DNA of 64,000 nt from Streptococcus australis ATCC 700641 (GCF_000186465.1 NZ_GL636091.1:1882545-1946544), one strand, 5' to 3'; counted from the stretch's first letter, positions 46,612-55,029 are shown. Numbers and translations are program-made. Notes: generated by a model from the letters alone, not told the origin.

Positions 46612-46760
46612 TCACCTCTTTTCATGAATATCATACTTTGTTCAACCTATCTATTTTTACAATGACACTTTTACAAGAAGAATAAGCCATTGCTTGTCTC
46701 AAAAACTAAAATCATGAATCTCAAGAGTATTCTTTTCTATATAAACTTTATCCTGCTTGC

Positions 46761-47456
46761 TCATTCTCGATCAAAAATGACCTTAACCCTAGCTCTATCT
46801 AGTTCATCTAGATATTGCTCCAGTTTCGTAATCGACTCCTCCGAATCAGATAATTGAACAAGCAAATCCCCATTGATAGTCATGACATCCTTTGTCGGTA
46901 AAAGCATGAGATTCTCAACGCTTGAATCATTCACAATCATTAAGGAAGGGGAATAAATACAGCTTGTGGAGAGGTCTAGATTTCCAAATCGCTCCTTAGC
47001 AGACACAAAAATAGATTCCATCCCAACTTGGGCTTTCAGAACAAATTCCCTCTCGAAAAATGCTTCAAAACTGTCGTAGATCTCGATGACATCCATAGTA
47101 ATCCCATCTAAATAATAAACTTGATGACTTTGAATGTTCCCATCTTTCAATCTATAAGCGAATTGATCTCCAATAGCAGACATGCCAAAAAAATAGTAGT
47201 CTGATGCATAATCTCTCCAGACATCTTTCCATAGCTCATCCGAATTCCAAGAGTCCAGCGTGATGGCTTGAGCAGAATCTGTCCCAAACAAACGATAATA
47301 GCCACCATAAAATTCCAAGCCGTTGGTTATGGAGAGCAAATCCAGGTGAGCTTGCGGAAACTGTTTGGCTTTGAGTTTTTCTAGTTCAAGAGCTGAGACC
47401 CCACTTTCTTGTATGACCAGATCCTCACAACTTTTTAAAAAATTCTTCATTTCCAT
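46761..47456 (-). CDS. SMI1/KNR4 (SUKH) protein with C-terminal extension
   Basis: A 231-residue protein. Residues 1-135 are SUKH-like: FPQAHLDLLSITNGLEFYGG, YRLFGTD, YFFGMSAIGDQFAYRLKDG and IEIYDSFEAFFERE. The last 95 residues are a different, strand-rich part (IYSPSLMIVNDSSVENLML). Such extensions vary between toxin-specific immunity alleles. CAAATGG start with AGAGAGATGAG upstream. Confidence 0.78.
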   Translation of the reverse strand: MEMKNFLKSCEDLVIQESGVSALELEKLKAKQFPQAHLDLLSITNGLEFYGGYYRLFGTDSAQAITLDSWNSDELWKDVWRDYASDYYFFGMSAIGDQFAYRLKDGNIQSHQVYYLDGITMDVIEIYDSFEAFFEREFVLKAQVGMESIFVSAKERFGNLDLSTSCIYSPSLMIVNDSSVENLMLLPTKDVMTINGDLLVQLSDSEESITKLEQYLDELDRARVKVIFDRE

Positions 47457-47483
47457 TTGCTTCTCATCTCTCTCTATTTTGCT

Positions 47484-48047
47484 TTAACCCAGCATAAATG
47501 CTATAAAATCATTTCGATAGTCTTCAGGAAGTTGCTCCTCGATAATAGCCATGATTCCTGTTAAAAAACCTTCTTTATAGTCTGACAAATCCTCATCAAT
47601 GTAGATGTCATTCTCAAACTTGGTGATTTCTAGCTTTTTCATCTGACTATAGGTAGACAAGAAAGTAGATAAAGAGGGGCCTAAACTATAGAGCTTAGAA
47701 TTTCCAGGAATCTTGCCATATACAGGACTAAGCTCGCTAGTTAGATCACAAAAGATTGGCTCATCGCCCATCATGTGGGCAAAAATCACATAACTCTCTT
47801 TCCAGCTAGGATCCTGCCATCCTTCTGATGCAGCTTCACATAGAGGGAGAGGAATTAGAGCAAGATCATAGGGAGCTCCTCTAAAATAAGCTTCTTCATC
47901 AAAGTCTAAATGCTGGTAGAACTCTTTCAATTGACCAGACAAATCTGGCTTTTCGACATGGAGACAGTCACTAGTAAATACAAGCTCTCCTAAACCCTTG
48001 TTTCTATGATAGACTTCTACGAATTCCTTCAACAAATTAAGCATCAT
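47484..48047 (-). CDS. SUKH-like (SMI1/KNR4) protein
   Basis: A 187-residue protein paralogous in layout to that at 40557: LKEFYQHLDFDEEAYFRGAP, FAHMMGDEPIFCDLTSELSP, VYGKIPGNSKLYSLGPSLST. An extra acidic C-terminal part (FENDIYIDEDLSDYKEG) differs. The shared core suggests duplicated immunity genes that have diverged. Confidence 0.75.
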   Translation of the reverse strand: MMLNLLKEFVEVYHRNKGLGELVFTSDCLHVEKPDLSGQLKEFYQHLDFDEEAYFRGAPYDLALIPLPLCEAASEGWQDPSWKESYVIFAHMMGDEPIFCDLTSELSPVYGKIPGNSKLYSLGPSLSTFLSTYSQMKKLEITKFENDIYIDEDLSDYKEGFLTGIMAIIEEQLPEDYRNDFIAFMLG

Positions 48048-48101
48048 TATTGGATTCCTCTCACATTTTTTGGATTATATTTGGCTATTTTCAACTGACA
48101 A

Positions 48102-48386
48102 TTACGCATCATTCTGACCGCTAGCGACAGCCTGAGCCCAAATTCGTTCAAATTCCTCTTGACTAATCTTGATGGAGTCTGATAAATCCAACTCATCTTT
48201 TCGACCATCATAGAGTAGAAACCCTACTTCTGGAACATAATCCTGTAGGCAAGAGGAAGCATAAGAGTGCCCATTCAAAACGTTAATTTGTCGACTTGCA
48301 CGCTGACCAGTAAACTCTGTATAAATAACTCCTAGGCCTGTCATAAACTCACTATTGCCATAATAATAATATTCTTTTTCACACAT
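48102..48386 (-). CDS. Small protein of unknown function
   Basis: A 94-residue acidic protein: CEKEYYYYGNSEFMTGLG, INVLNGHSYASSCLQDYVP, FERIWAQAVASGQNDA. Strands then a C-terminal helix. Not recognised. It lies in line with immunity genes on both sides, 54 nt upstream of a SUKH gene. Confidence 0.6.
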   Translation of the reverse strand: MCEKEYYYYGNSEFMTGLGVIYTEFTGQRASRQINVLNGHSYASSCLQDYVPEVGFLLYDGRKDELDLSDSIKISQEEFERIWAQAVASGQNDA

Positions 48387-48485
48387 TAGAATCTTCCTTT
48401 ACCATTTGTCTCTCCAAGAATGGCATTCTTTCCTCTTTGCCTCTTTCATCGACTAATTCAAAGTTAAGCTTTCACATTATAGAAT

Positions 48486-48926
48486 CTACGGGTTCTTAGA
48501 TTTATTCTCCAAGACTCTCACTTCTACTTTATCCTCCGCTAAATGGAGATCCACTACTTTTTCCTGGTCTTGAAAGAAAAGTGTCAGGTCTCTGGTAGAA
48601 AATTCAGTAGAATAAGAGGGCAAAAAGTCATCCAAAGACTCCATTTGAAACAAGACGTAAACTGGTGAAAACTCCCAAAAAACTAGGATAAACCGACTGC
48701 TATTGCCAACAAGACTTTGAATTGACCTACTTAGATCTTGAGCAGTGTGGGCAACAGAAAACTCATAAAGGCAAGGAATCGGAGAATCGATAGGATTCAA
48801 CTCCCCAGCATACCAATCAATTTCTTTAGGTTTGTCGGTCAGAAAATGAACATCCTTTATTCCCTTCAAACTCTTGATTCGTCTTTCAACTTTTAATAAG
48901 GATAATCTCTTTTTTAAGTTACTCAT
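48486..48926 (-). CDS. Protein of unknown function
   Basis: A 146-residue protein: basic coiled start (LKKRLSLLKVERRIKSLKGI), then strands PIPCLYEFSVAHTAQDLSRS and RFILVFWEFSPVYVLFQMES. The alpha-beta pattern could be another SUKH-like fold, but no signature is clear. It ends NKSKNP. Confidence 0.6.
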   Translation of the reverse strand: MSNLKKRLSLLKVERRIKSLKGIKDVHFLTDKPKEIDWYAGELNPIDSPIPCLYEFSVAHTAQDLSRSIQSLVGNSSRFILVFWEFSPVYVLFQMESLDDFLPSYSTEFSTRDLTLFFQDQEKVVDLHLAEDKVEVRVLENKSKNP

Positions 48927-48939
48927 TGTTCTTGCTCTA

Positions 48940-49653
48940 TCATTCTAAAACAGAAATTCTGCTCACAACCTCATTCTGTTTATCCAACAGATAAAGGAAG
49001 TTCCCTTTTGTTTCCAGTTTACCAAGCTTAGCCCCATAGTCCATCTCGTGAGCAGGGCAGGATTGAATCAACTGACGGATGCTCTTATCCTTATGCTCTA
49101 TCTTCCAAAACAAATCCACCTTATCCAGCTGATGCTCCACTTGAATGGAATAGGTCGTGGATTGGATCTTCTTCCTTTTCCACTCCCAACTATTTTCATA
49201 ATCGTTTTTCTCTATTTCATTGACTACATCCTCTATCAAGGAGCATGGAATAGAGAGTTCCTGAAACACGCGCTTTACCCCTTTTACCAAGGCCTCTAAG
49301 AGCAGCTTTTTCTGTTCCAATGGACTCAAGGTTTCATAGCTAGAAAAATCAAATGGGACCTGGACAGTATAGACACCAAGTAGGTTCATGATAGCTGGAT
49401 TGCTAATCGTATCTACACATTCTACGATGATTTTCCAACAATCCTTGGTCACAACTGGTTTGAAGAGGCGCTCTACCATAGAGGTCATACATTTGGATTC
49501 ATATATGAACGCTCTTCGTAGGTCTTTCCAATTCTGTCGATAGTCCTTAATTCTAGCTTCCTTGTAAGTTAGCGCAGCTGAGTCCATCAACTCCTCAATC
49601 CTCTGTTGATTTTCCACATAGGGCTTATCTAATTCAAAATACTGTAACTTCAT
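48940..49653 (-). CDS. Protein of unknown function
   Basis: A 237-residue protein starting KLQYFELDKPYVENQQRIEE with an N-terminal helical half and a C-terminal beta half (YSIQVEHQLDKVDLFWKIEH; GNFLYLLDKQNEVVSRISVL). Family not recognised. It is 13 nt upstream of the previous gene, so the two are probably co-translated. Confidence 0.62.
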   Translation of the reverse strand: MKLQYFELDKPYVENQQRIEELMDSAALTYKEARIKDYRQNWKDLRRAFIYESKCMTSMVERLFKPVVTKDCWKIIVECVDTISNPAIMNLLGVYTVQVPFDFSSYETLSPLEQKKLLLEALVKGVKRVFQELSIPCSLIEDVVNEIEKNDYENSWEWKRKKIQSTTYSIQVEHQLDKVDLFWKIEHKDKSIRQLIQSCPAHEMDYGAKLGKLETKGNFLYLLDKQNEVVSRISVLE

Positions 49654-49707
49654 ATTCGTGGTCTCGTAGTTTTTTTCTTGTAGAAAGGTTTATCCTTAGG
49701 TCAAGGT

Positions 49708-49815
49708 CTAATGTTCATGCTCTTCCTTCACTTTTTCCCATAGTCGTGGTGGCCCTCCTAGCAATGGAGGATTGTTTGATCATCCAGAATCTCCGCAAGT
49801 AAGCTAGGAATACAT
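49708..49815 (-). pseudogene. Remnant of a decayed array gene
   Basis: Two frames carry protein-like fragments: CIPSLLAEILDDQTILHC in one, and NNPPLLGGPPRLWEKVKEEH followed by EH-stop in another, overlapping at LDDQ/NNPP. A single shift would join them into one C-terminus ending at 49708. No start codon or upstream part remains. Confidence 0.45.
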
Positions 49816-49817
49816 CT

Positions 49818-50207
49818 TTAAGTATCAATCTTCACAGGACCAATCTCAGCAATTCTAATAAGGTCAGAAGATCCTGATAACATCACATCATTTTGGTTTT
49901 TAAAATTGAATTCAACCTTATTCTCTAAAAAAAGCAGTTCCAGTTGACCATTCACCTTATGAATCCCCTTAGAATAAAAATGGATTTCATCTAAATTAAA
50001 AAACTCTAAATTAATTTTTATAGCATTAAATGCACTTTTCTGCCACTTTTCAGGGAAATTAGTTGGCAAATCAAATAAATAAAAGACAAGATCTAATTTG
50101 TAATCGTAACATAATACAGTATCAAGAAATACATTATTCAAGCCCAAATCCCCATCAAACAGATGAATAATCTTTTCCTTCCCCACTGCTTTTTCAAACC
50201 ATTTCAC
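49818..50207 (-). CDS. Probable Imm50-type immunity protein (GTG start)
   Basis: A 129-residue protein with the pattern I associate with Imm50: VKWFEKAVGKEKIIHLFDGD, FLDTVLCYDYKLDLVFYLF, FPEKWQKSAFNAIKINLEFF, then a strand end. The GTG at 50207 is chosen because AAGGAGTTCATATT precedes it at ideal spacing; a longer frame upstream would overlap the HEAT-like gene and adds unlike residues. Confidence 0.65.
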   Translation of the reverse strand: MKWFEKAVGKEKIIHLFDGDLGLNNVFLDTVLCYDYKLDLVFYLFDLPTNFPEKWQKSAFNAIKINLEFFNLDEIHFYSKGIHKVNGQLELLFLENKVEFNFKNQNDVMLSGSSDLIRIAEIGPVKIDT

Positions 50208-50280
50208 AATATGAACTCCTTTTTTAAAAATGAATAAAAGTCTTGTTTTTAGAGTTATTGTTTCGCTCTTTAAGGAGATT

Positions 50281-50907
50281 TTAGAATAGACTGACCCTCC
50301 TGCCGTCCTTTCCTTTTGTAACGTCATTGATTAAATCCTTGACGGTAGATATATCGAACTGACGGGAAAAGTCTACAATTTTCTGGCGATTCTGTTCTGG
50401 ATATAAATAAGATGCAGCTAAAATAAATAAAAATGGATTTATGACTTGACCAATATGCTCAAGATATTTAGGCTGAGTTACATAAGACATAATTTTGTTA
50501 AAATCATCATCTTTCAGCACAATCTTTCTCTGATATATCGCTGCACAGGCACCTGCAGCTTGAGATGAGTTATTCGATTCTAAGGACTCATAAACAAAAG
50601 ACAAGTTCTCTGTTTCTAAATTTTCTAGATAAGCAATCGCTACTGCTAGAGAGCGGTAGGTTACGGGTGTTGGAATATCTCTCAGCAGCAATGACTTGAG
50701 ATAGGGGACTTCTTCTGTACAATCCGTTGCGGCTATGGCGTAGAGTAAGTACATTTGTGATTCCCACGATCTAGGCTTTTCCATCTCGCCCTCCAAGGCC
50801 TGATGCAAGAATGGTCCATATCCTTTTAATTTACCCTTTAAAATCTTTTTCGCTGCCTTTTTTACCAAGGGCGTACGTCCTGAAGTTAACTCATCTACAT
50901 AGTCCAT
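50281..50907 (-). CDS. HEAT-repeat-like protein
   Basis: A 208-residue all-helical protein. Paired helices such as LVKKAAKKILKGKLKGYGPF, YLLYAIAATDCTEEVPYLKS and TYRSLAVAIAYLENLETENL give a HEAT/ARM-like solenoid. Solenoid immunity proteins occur in such arrays, but a regulator or scaffold is equally possible. No catalytic motif seen. Confidence 0.62.
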   Translation of the reverse strand: MDYVDELTSGRTPLVKKAAKKILKGKLKGYGPFLHQALEGEMEKPRSWESQMYLLYAIAATDCTEEVPYLKSLLLRDIPTPVTYRSLAVAIAYLENLETENLSFVYESLESNNSSQAAGACAAIYQRKIVLKDDDFNKIMSYVTQPKYLEHIGQVINPFLFILAASYLYPEQNRQKIVDFSRQFDISTVKDLINDVTKGKDGRRVSLF

Positions 50908-50938
50908 TTTTAAATCCTCTTTATATCTCCATTTGAAT

Positions 50939-51499
50939 TTACTGCTCTTTGTTCAGGATATGAAAGAAATCATCTCTTAGAACAATTCCATCGTCTTCTA
51001 TCAAATAGACCATGTGCTCCCAGAAGGGCAATTCTTGTTCAGGATGAGCTTCCAAGGCAAGTACTTGATTCTTCAAATTTGCTGCAATCTCTTCGACTTC
51101 ATCTTGCTCAATCTCATAAAACTTTGCTTTCAAAAGAAAGATGCCTGATAGAAAAAGTGAATAAGAGGAAACAAAAGCTTGCAAGGAAGAGTTGACATAA
51201 ATCCTTGCTTCTTGAAAAACTTCCCTTCCTTCTTGATTGCAAAGTAAAAAGATTTGCTCCTTTTCTCCAATCACAAAAAATCCTAAAAAACACTGGCCAA
51301 CAAGCCTATAACTCTCTTGCTCTTTCCTTAGTTTTACTAGATCAGTAGCTACTTTGACAAAAGAAAATCCCATTTTAGAATAATTCTCTAAATATGCCAA
51401 AAGGTTGAAACGGACCTCATCCAGACGAAATGGTTTCTCCTTTGTAGGCACCACACAAAAACCTAGCTCCTTGACTAATTCATCAATAGTAACTGTCAT
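50939..51499 (-). CDS. SUKH-like protein of unknown function
   Basis: A 186-residue protein, first gene of the array in transcription order: MTVTIDELVKELGF, then LVGQCFLGFFVIGEKEQIFL, IYVNSSLQAFVSSYSLFLSG, which resembles the SUKH-4-type core, and a C-terminal EHMVYLIEDDGIVLRD. Only fold-level similarity. AGGATAG precedes the ATG. Confidence 0.6.
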   Translation of the reverse strand: MTVTIDELVKELGFCVVPTKEKPFRLDEVRFNLLAYLENYSKMGFSFVKVATDLVKLRKEQESYRLVGQCFLGFFVIGEKEQIFLLCNQEGREVFQEARIYVNSSLQAFVSSYSLFLSGIFLLKAKFYEIEQDEVEEIAANLKNQVLALEAHPEQELPFWEHMVYLIEDDGIVLRDDFFHILNKEQ

Positions 51500-51549
51500 T
51501 TTTCTATCCTTTCTTCTGCTAACTAGCTCTGATACTATTCACATAAGAG

Positions 51550-51648
51550 CTAGTCAAGTGCCCAGTCCAGTTCCAAACACTTAGCTACATCCTCAAAATA
51601 ATCATCCCAGGCCCATTGGCAATCCTTCCGACTCAACAGATAATCCAT
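51550..51648 (-). other. 32-codon frame, probable 3' end of a lost immunity gene
   Basis: The frame reads MDYLLSRKDCQWAWDDYFED then VAKCLELDWALD-stop. The Trp- and Asp-rich composition is like a genuine C-terminus and unlike random sequence. It lacks a ribosome site. The rest of 51500-51828 contains an 8-bp inverted repeat CTAGCTCT/AGAGCTAG near 51522-51553 and the kinase terminator. Confidence 0.4.
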
Positions 51649-51729
51649 CTACTTTTTATTTGACCTCCATATTACAGGTCCCTTTTAGGCTATCATACCA
51701 TAAGATTCCCTTTCCATAAAGCTAAAACA

Positions 51730-51764
51730 GAAAATGAGCCTAGCGGTTTTACTAGACTCATTTT
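51730..51764 (-). terminator. Terminator of the two-component operon
   Basis: AAAATGAG-C-CTAG pairs with CTAG-A-CTCATTTT, and TTTTCTGTTTT follows on the minus strand, 65 nt after the kinase stop. Confidence 0.75.
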
Positions 51765-51828
51765 ATCCTTATTATTTCACTTTATTATTTTCCCTTTTCA
51801 ACCCATACTGATCGCTCAATCAACCGTC

Positions 51829-53187
51829 TTAGACAGAAGTCTTGTCCTGGATCTGTGGGAAAGTCACACGAAAGAGACTTCCTTTTCCTTCTTCAGAGAT
51901 GATTTTCACCTCTGCTCGATGGAGGTCTGCAATGTCCTTAATAAAGGACAACCCAAGTCCGATACCACTATTGAGGCCCTTGTTCCGAGAATCCTCCACC
52001 TGATAGAAGCGATCCCAAATCTTGCTCAAATGGTCTGGCGCTATCCCAATCCCATCATCCGCTACCTTGAGAACAGCACCAGCTGGACTAGCCACCAAGT
52101 GGATGGCAACCTTGGTCTTGGTAAATTTCACTGCATTGCTCAATAGATTATCCAGCATCCGAGTGACCAAAACAGCATCCCCCTGAATCCAGAGGTCCGG
52201 CTGAATGCTCACTTCAAAGGCTATGGGGCTTTCGCCCCACTTTCTTTCCTGTCCCTGACAATAATCTGACACCAGGGTTGATAGACAAACGGGTTTTAAA
52301 TCCGACCACTGCAGGTGTTGGGTCTTGGATATTTCCAAGATCTGCTCGGTCATCGATTTCATTAATTTAGCCTGCCGATGAATGACCGTCAAAGATTCCT
52401 TGGTCTCCTCTAGGTTATCTGCATATTTGGAGCCAAACTCACTCTCCGAAACGATGACTGACAGAGGGGTCCGCAACTCATGGGATACATTTTGGTTGAA
52501 TTGCTTTTCTTTCTCAAAAGTCGACTGAACAGAAGAAATCAAATTATTAAAGACCTTGGTAAGACGAGACGTTTCTACATAATCCTTCTGATGCTCGGTC
52601 GACACGCGCTTACTGTAGTCTCCGCTCTCTGCAATTTCCTCTGCCATTTGGGTCACCTCTCTGATCGGCAGAAAGGCCTTACGAAGGATCCGACGTCCAC
52701 CCCAGGCCATCCCAAGGATGGACAGAGGAGCTAGAATGGCCAAGGAAAGAAGAAAGATACTTAATTCTCTTCCTAGACCAGAAGCAAGGCGCACGCCCCG
52801 TATCCATTTGCCCTCACTTTCATTATAGACATCAAAATAATAATAGGTTGCTTGGGAAGAGGTATACGTCGACAATTTCCCAGACTCAAAGCCAGCATTG
52901 ATATCAAAGCCACTTGGCAGAGCACCCTGCTCCAACTTCATGTTTTGATTGTAGAGTGCAAAATAATTGCCGTCATCAAAGGGCTCAAATTCCTCAAGGT
53001 CTGAAGCTACTTCCATGGTCTTCTGCTCCAGTTCCCCACGTGAGCTATAGCTGGACCAGGCTCCGGAAATGATAAAAGAAGCACAAAACATAAGAACAAA
53101 GAGAAAAGAAACAAAGAGGGTATACCACAATGTCACCTTAGAAACGATGGAGGGAGACTTAGAGTCCTTCTTCATTTTTGAAAACAT
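51829..53187 (-). CDS. OmpR-partner sensor histidine kinase
   Basis: A 452-residue membrane kinase: helix 1 (about 17-41), a roughly 100-residue extracellular domain, helix 2 (about 142-163), a HAMP region, the H-box VSHELRTPLSV with His236, and an HATPase domain with N box LLSNAVKFTKT and G box DDGIGIAPDHL plus GLGLSFIKDIA. The stimulus is unknown. It overlaps the regulator gene by 29 nt and has GGGGGATGG before the ATG. Confidence 0.9.
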   Translation of the reverse strand: MFSKMKKDSKSPSIVSKVTLWYTLFVSFLFVLMFCASFIISGAWSSYSSRGELEQKTMEVASDLEEFEPFDDGNYFALYNQNMKLEQGALPSGFDINAGFESGKLSTYTSSQATYYYFDVYNESEGKWIRGVRLASGLGRELSIFLLSLAILAPLSILGMAWGGRRILRKAFLPIREVTQMAEEIAESGDYSKRVSTEHQKDYVETSRLTKVFNNLISSVQSTFEKEKQFNQNVSHELRTPLSVIVSESEFGSKYADNLEETKESLTVIHRQAKLMKSMTEQILEISKTQHLQWSDLKPVCLSTLVSDYCQGQERKWGESPIAFEVSIQPDLWIQGDAVLVTRMLDNLLSNAVKFTKTKVAIHLVASPAGAVLKVADDGIGIAPDHLSKIWDRFYQVEDSRNKGLNSGIGLGLSFIKDIADLHRAEVKIISEEGKGSLFRVTFPQIQDKTSV

Positions 53188-53833
53188 AGCCCATCCCCCT
53201 TTTTGTCTGAATAATCGATGGATTACCTAATTTTTTGCGGATATTCTTGACTAAAACATCAATGATATTAGACTCTCCAACATAATCAAAATCCCAAATA
53301 TGCTCACGAATCTGTTCCCGACTTAAAACCACATTGGGATGGCGCACCAGACACTCTAGTAACTCATACTCCTTGGAAGTCAGGTCAACCAAAACACCCT
53401 TGTGTTGGATGGTCTTTTTTGCCAAGTCTAAGGAATAGTCACCAAATTGGACCAGGTTGGTCAAGTTTTCTCGATTATTTCGTCTCAGCATGACGCGAAT
53501 CCGAGCCAGTAATTCATCAAATTCAAAGGGTTTGACCAAGTAGTCGTCTGCACCAGCATCCAGTCCTGTTACCTTGTCTTCTAGGCTATCTTTAGCCGTT
53601 AGCATCAGAACTGGGGTCTTAATCTGATGATTTCTCAAGTAGCTCAATACCCCCAAACCATCTAGCTGCGGCATCATAATATCTGAAATAATCACGTCAT
53701 ACTGGGACACACGAATGTAGTCCAAGGCCTCCTGACCATCATAGGCCGCATTAACACTATACTGCTGGGTTTTCAGTAATTTAACGATGCTACGATTCAA
53801 ATCTACTTCGTCTTCAATCACTAATACTTTCAT
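53159..53833 (-). CDS. OmpR/PhoB-family response regulator
   Basis: A 224-residue regulator. The receiver has Glu/Asp in IEDE (7-10), phosphoacceptor Asp51 (VIISDIMMPQLDG), and the switch Lys in VKPFEFDEL. The C-terminal winged helix has LTSKEYELLECLVRHPNVVL and TKRGMGYVF. The ATG at 53833 is preferred to an in-frame GTG two codons earlier, which has too short a ribosome spacing. Its likely target is the PepSY gene just upstream. Confidence 0.92.
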   Translation of the reverse strand: MKVLVIEDEVDLNRSIVKLLKTQQYSVNAAYDGQEALDYIRVSQYDVIISDIMMPQLDGLGVLSYLRNHQIKTPVLMLTAKDSLEDKVTGLDAGADDYLVKPFEFDELLARIRVMLRRNNRENLTNLVQFGDYSLDLAKKTIQHKGVLVDLTSKEYELLECLVRHPNVVLSREQIREHIWDFDYVGESNIIDVLVKNIRKKLGNPSIIQTKRGMGYVFKNEEGL

Positions 53834-53860
53834 AGCCACTTACTCCAAATTTCTTCCCTT

Positions 53861-53869
53861 ATTATACCA
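53861..53869 (-). promoter_or_regulatory. Promoter of the response-regulator gene (extended -10)
   Basis: Minus strand TGGTATAAT; the weak -35 falls inside the PepSY terminator stem. Confidence 0.6.
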
Positions 53870-53878
53870 TACTTCCAT

Positions 53879-53916
53879 AAAAAATCTCGGCTAGGAAAAG
53901 CCTAGTCGAGATCTTA
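53879..53916 (-). terminator. Terminator of the PepSY gene
   Basis: AGATCTCGACTAGGC-TTTT-CCTAGCCGAGATTTTTTAT on the minus strand: an 11-13 bp stem and T-run. Confidence 0.88.
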
Positions 53917-53922
53917 CTCTAG

Positions 53923-54492
53923 TTAATCGTGATCCAGCTCCACATCTTCTTCCAATACGGTACCTGTATTGGCATCTAACTCTAACTCAATTTTTTGATT
54001 GCCTTCTCGCAAGCTAACGCTATAGACAAGTTTACCATCTTCTACATCTAACTCTACTTTTTCGATACTAGCATTCGAGTATTTTGATTTCAGCTGGCTC
54101 TCTACCTTAGCCAAGTCCAACTGAACACTTGCTCCGATTAATTGCTGATCTTCACGATCCTGACTCAGATCCTTAGTTTTTGACTTCAAGATAGCACCAG
54201 ACTGGCCATCGATCTTATATTCTTTTTCATTTTTTCCATCCAAGATGGTCACTTCATACACTGCTTTTCCATGTTTTTCTTCTTGCTCGTAGCCAATCAC
54301 TTTTCCACCCTTAGCTTCTTTCAGAGCTTTTTCTTGAGCTTGTGCAAGGGTGACAGATGCAGTCACTGTTGAAGAAGTAGTCTTTTTACTTGTTCCAGTA
54401 TCGGCAAAGGCTACTACAGAGCCTAGAGCGGCAGTTGATAGAGAGAAGATTGCGAGACTTGCAACGGCTTTTTGTTTAATTGATTTTTTCAT
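53923..54492 (-). CDS. Secreted protein with two PepSY domains
   Basis: A 189-residue exported protein. It has a signal peptide (KKSIKQKAVASLAIFSLSTA, cleavage after AFA), a Ser/Thr-rich stretch, then two tandem PepSY repeats: AQAQEKALKEAKGGKVIGYE..YEVTILDGKNEKEYKIDGQS and VQLDLAKVESQLKSKYSNAS..YSVSLREGNQKIELELDANT. PepSY domains are thought to inhibit proteases or sense at the cell surface. It lies just upstream of the two-component genes, often a regulatory target pair. The ATG at 54492 is used; the ribosome site is weak. Confidence 0.85.
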   Translation of the reverse strand: MKKSIKQKAVASLAIFSLSTAALGSVVAFADTGTSKKTTSSTVTASVTLAQAQEKALKEAKGGKVIGYEQEEKHGKAVYEVTILDGKNEKEYKIDGQSGAILKSKTKDLSQDREDQQLIGASVQLDLAKVESQLKSKYSNASIEKVELDVEDGKLVYSVSLREGNQKIELELDANTGTVLEEDVELDHD

Positions 54493-54542
54493 GTTAGTTA
54501 CCAACTTTCTTTTTTTCTTATCAAGTTCTTCTTGATGATTCT

Positions 54543-54574
54543 ATTTTATCTAAGAAAGATGAATCCAAAATGAA
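54543..54574 (-). promoter_or_regulatory. PepSY promoter with phased direct repeat
   Basis: A -10 box TAAAAT (54543-54548) has no proper -35. In its place is a direct repeat TTCATT-N5-TTCATC (54558-54574, 11-bp period, minus strand), the usual footprint of an OmpR-type activator. Binding by the neighbouring regulator is inference. Confidence 0.5.
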
Positions 54575-54579
54575 TGAGA

Positions 54580-54655
54580 AAAGATTTTTTAAAAAATTTT
54601 TTAAAAAAGACTGAGTAAATCGACGAGCTTTTTGCAGCTATCTTTCTCAGTCCCC
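54580..54655 (-). terminator. Terminator of the DUF2829-SDR-SUKH operon
   Basis: Minus strand GACTGAGAAAG..CTTTTTGC..TTACTCAGTC closes with a GACTGAG/CTCAGTC stem and is followed by TTTTTTAAAAAATTTTTT. Confidence 0.7.
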
Positions 54656-54669
54656 TTTCTATTTCTATC

Positions 54670-55002
54670 TTACTCCTCCTGCAAGATCTGATTAATAAAG
54701 TCTGCAATTGATTCAGCTACCTTTTGCATTTCGAGAGAACCTAGCGCACCTAGATCATTTTCATAAATGCTATCGTCCCCATTCTTTTTGAGGAAATAGG
54801 CCAGATCCCCATCTTGACCGATCATAAAGAAATCTGGTTCATCCTCATCAATCTGGTAGGTTTGATTGCGTTCGGTAAGATCTTCTTTAGCATAGAGACA
54901 AATACCCGTCTCACCAATGTCATAACCTGGCTGATCCCCTAAGTCATCAAGAAATACCTGATATCCTTTCGGTAAGGAAAAACCAAAATCATATTCGTGC
55001 AT
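54670..55002 (-). CDS. Small SMI1/KNR4-like protein
   Basis: A 110-residue acidic protein: YDFGFSLPKGYQVFLDDLGD, ETGICLYAKEDLTERNQTYQ, FFMIGQDGDLAYFLKKNGDD, AESIADFINQILQEE. This is a compact SUKH-type pattern. It follows the short-chain dehydrogenase by 27 nt. It is outside the main array but related in kind. Confidence 0.7.
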   Translation of the reverse strand: MHEYDFGFSLPKGYQVFLDDLGDQPGYDIGETGICLYAKEDLTERNQTYQIDEDEPDFFMIGQDGDLAYFLKKNGDDSIYENDLGALGSLEMQKVAESIADFINQILQEE

Positions 55003-55029
55003 GCTTTAACCTCCTGCTTTCTCAGTTCT

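Noticed and set aside
51829..53833. Assignment of the two-component system as CiaRH
   Set aside because: The kinase and regulator order and the PepSY neighbour differ, and no TTTAAG-N5-TTTAAG repeats were seen, so no name is given.
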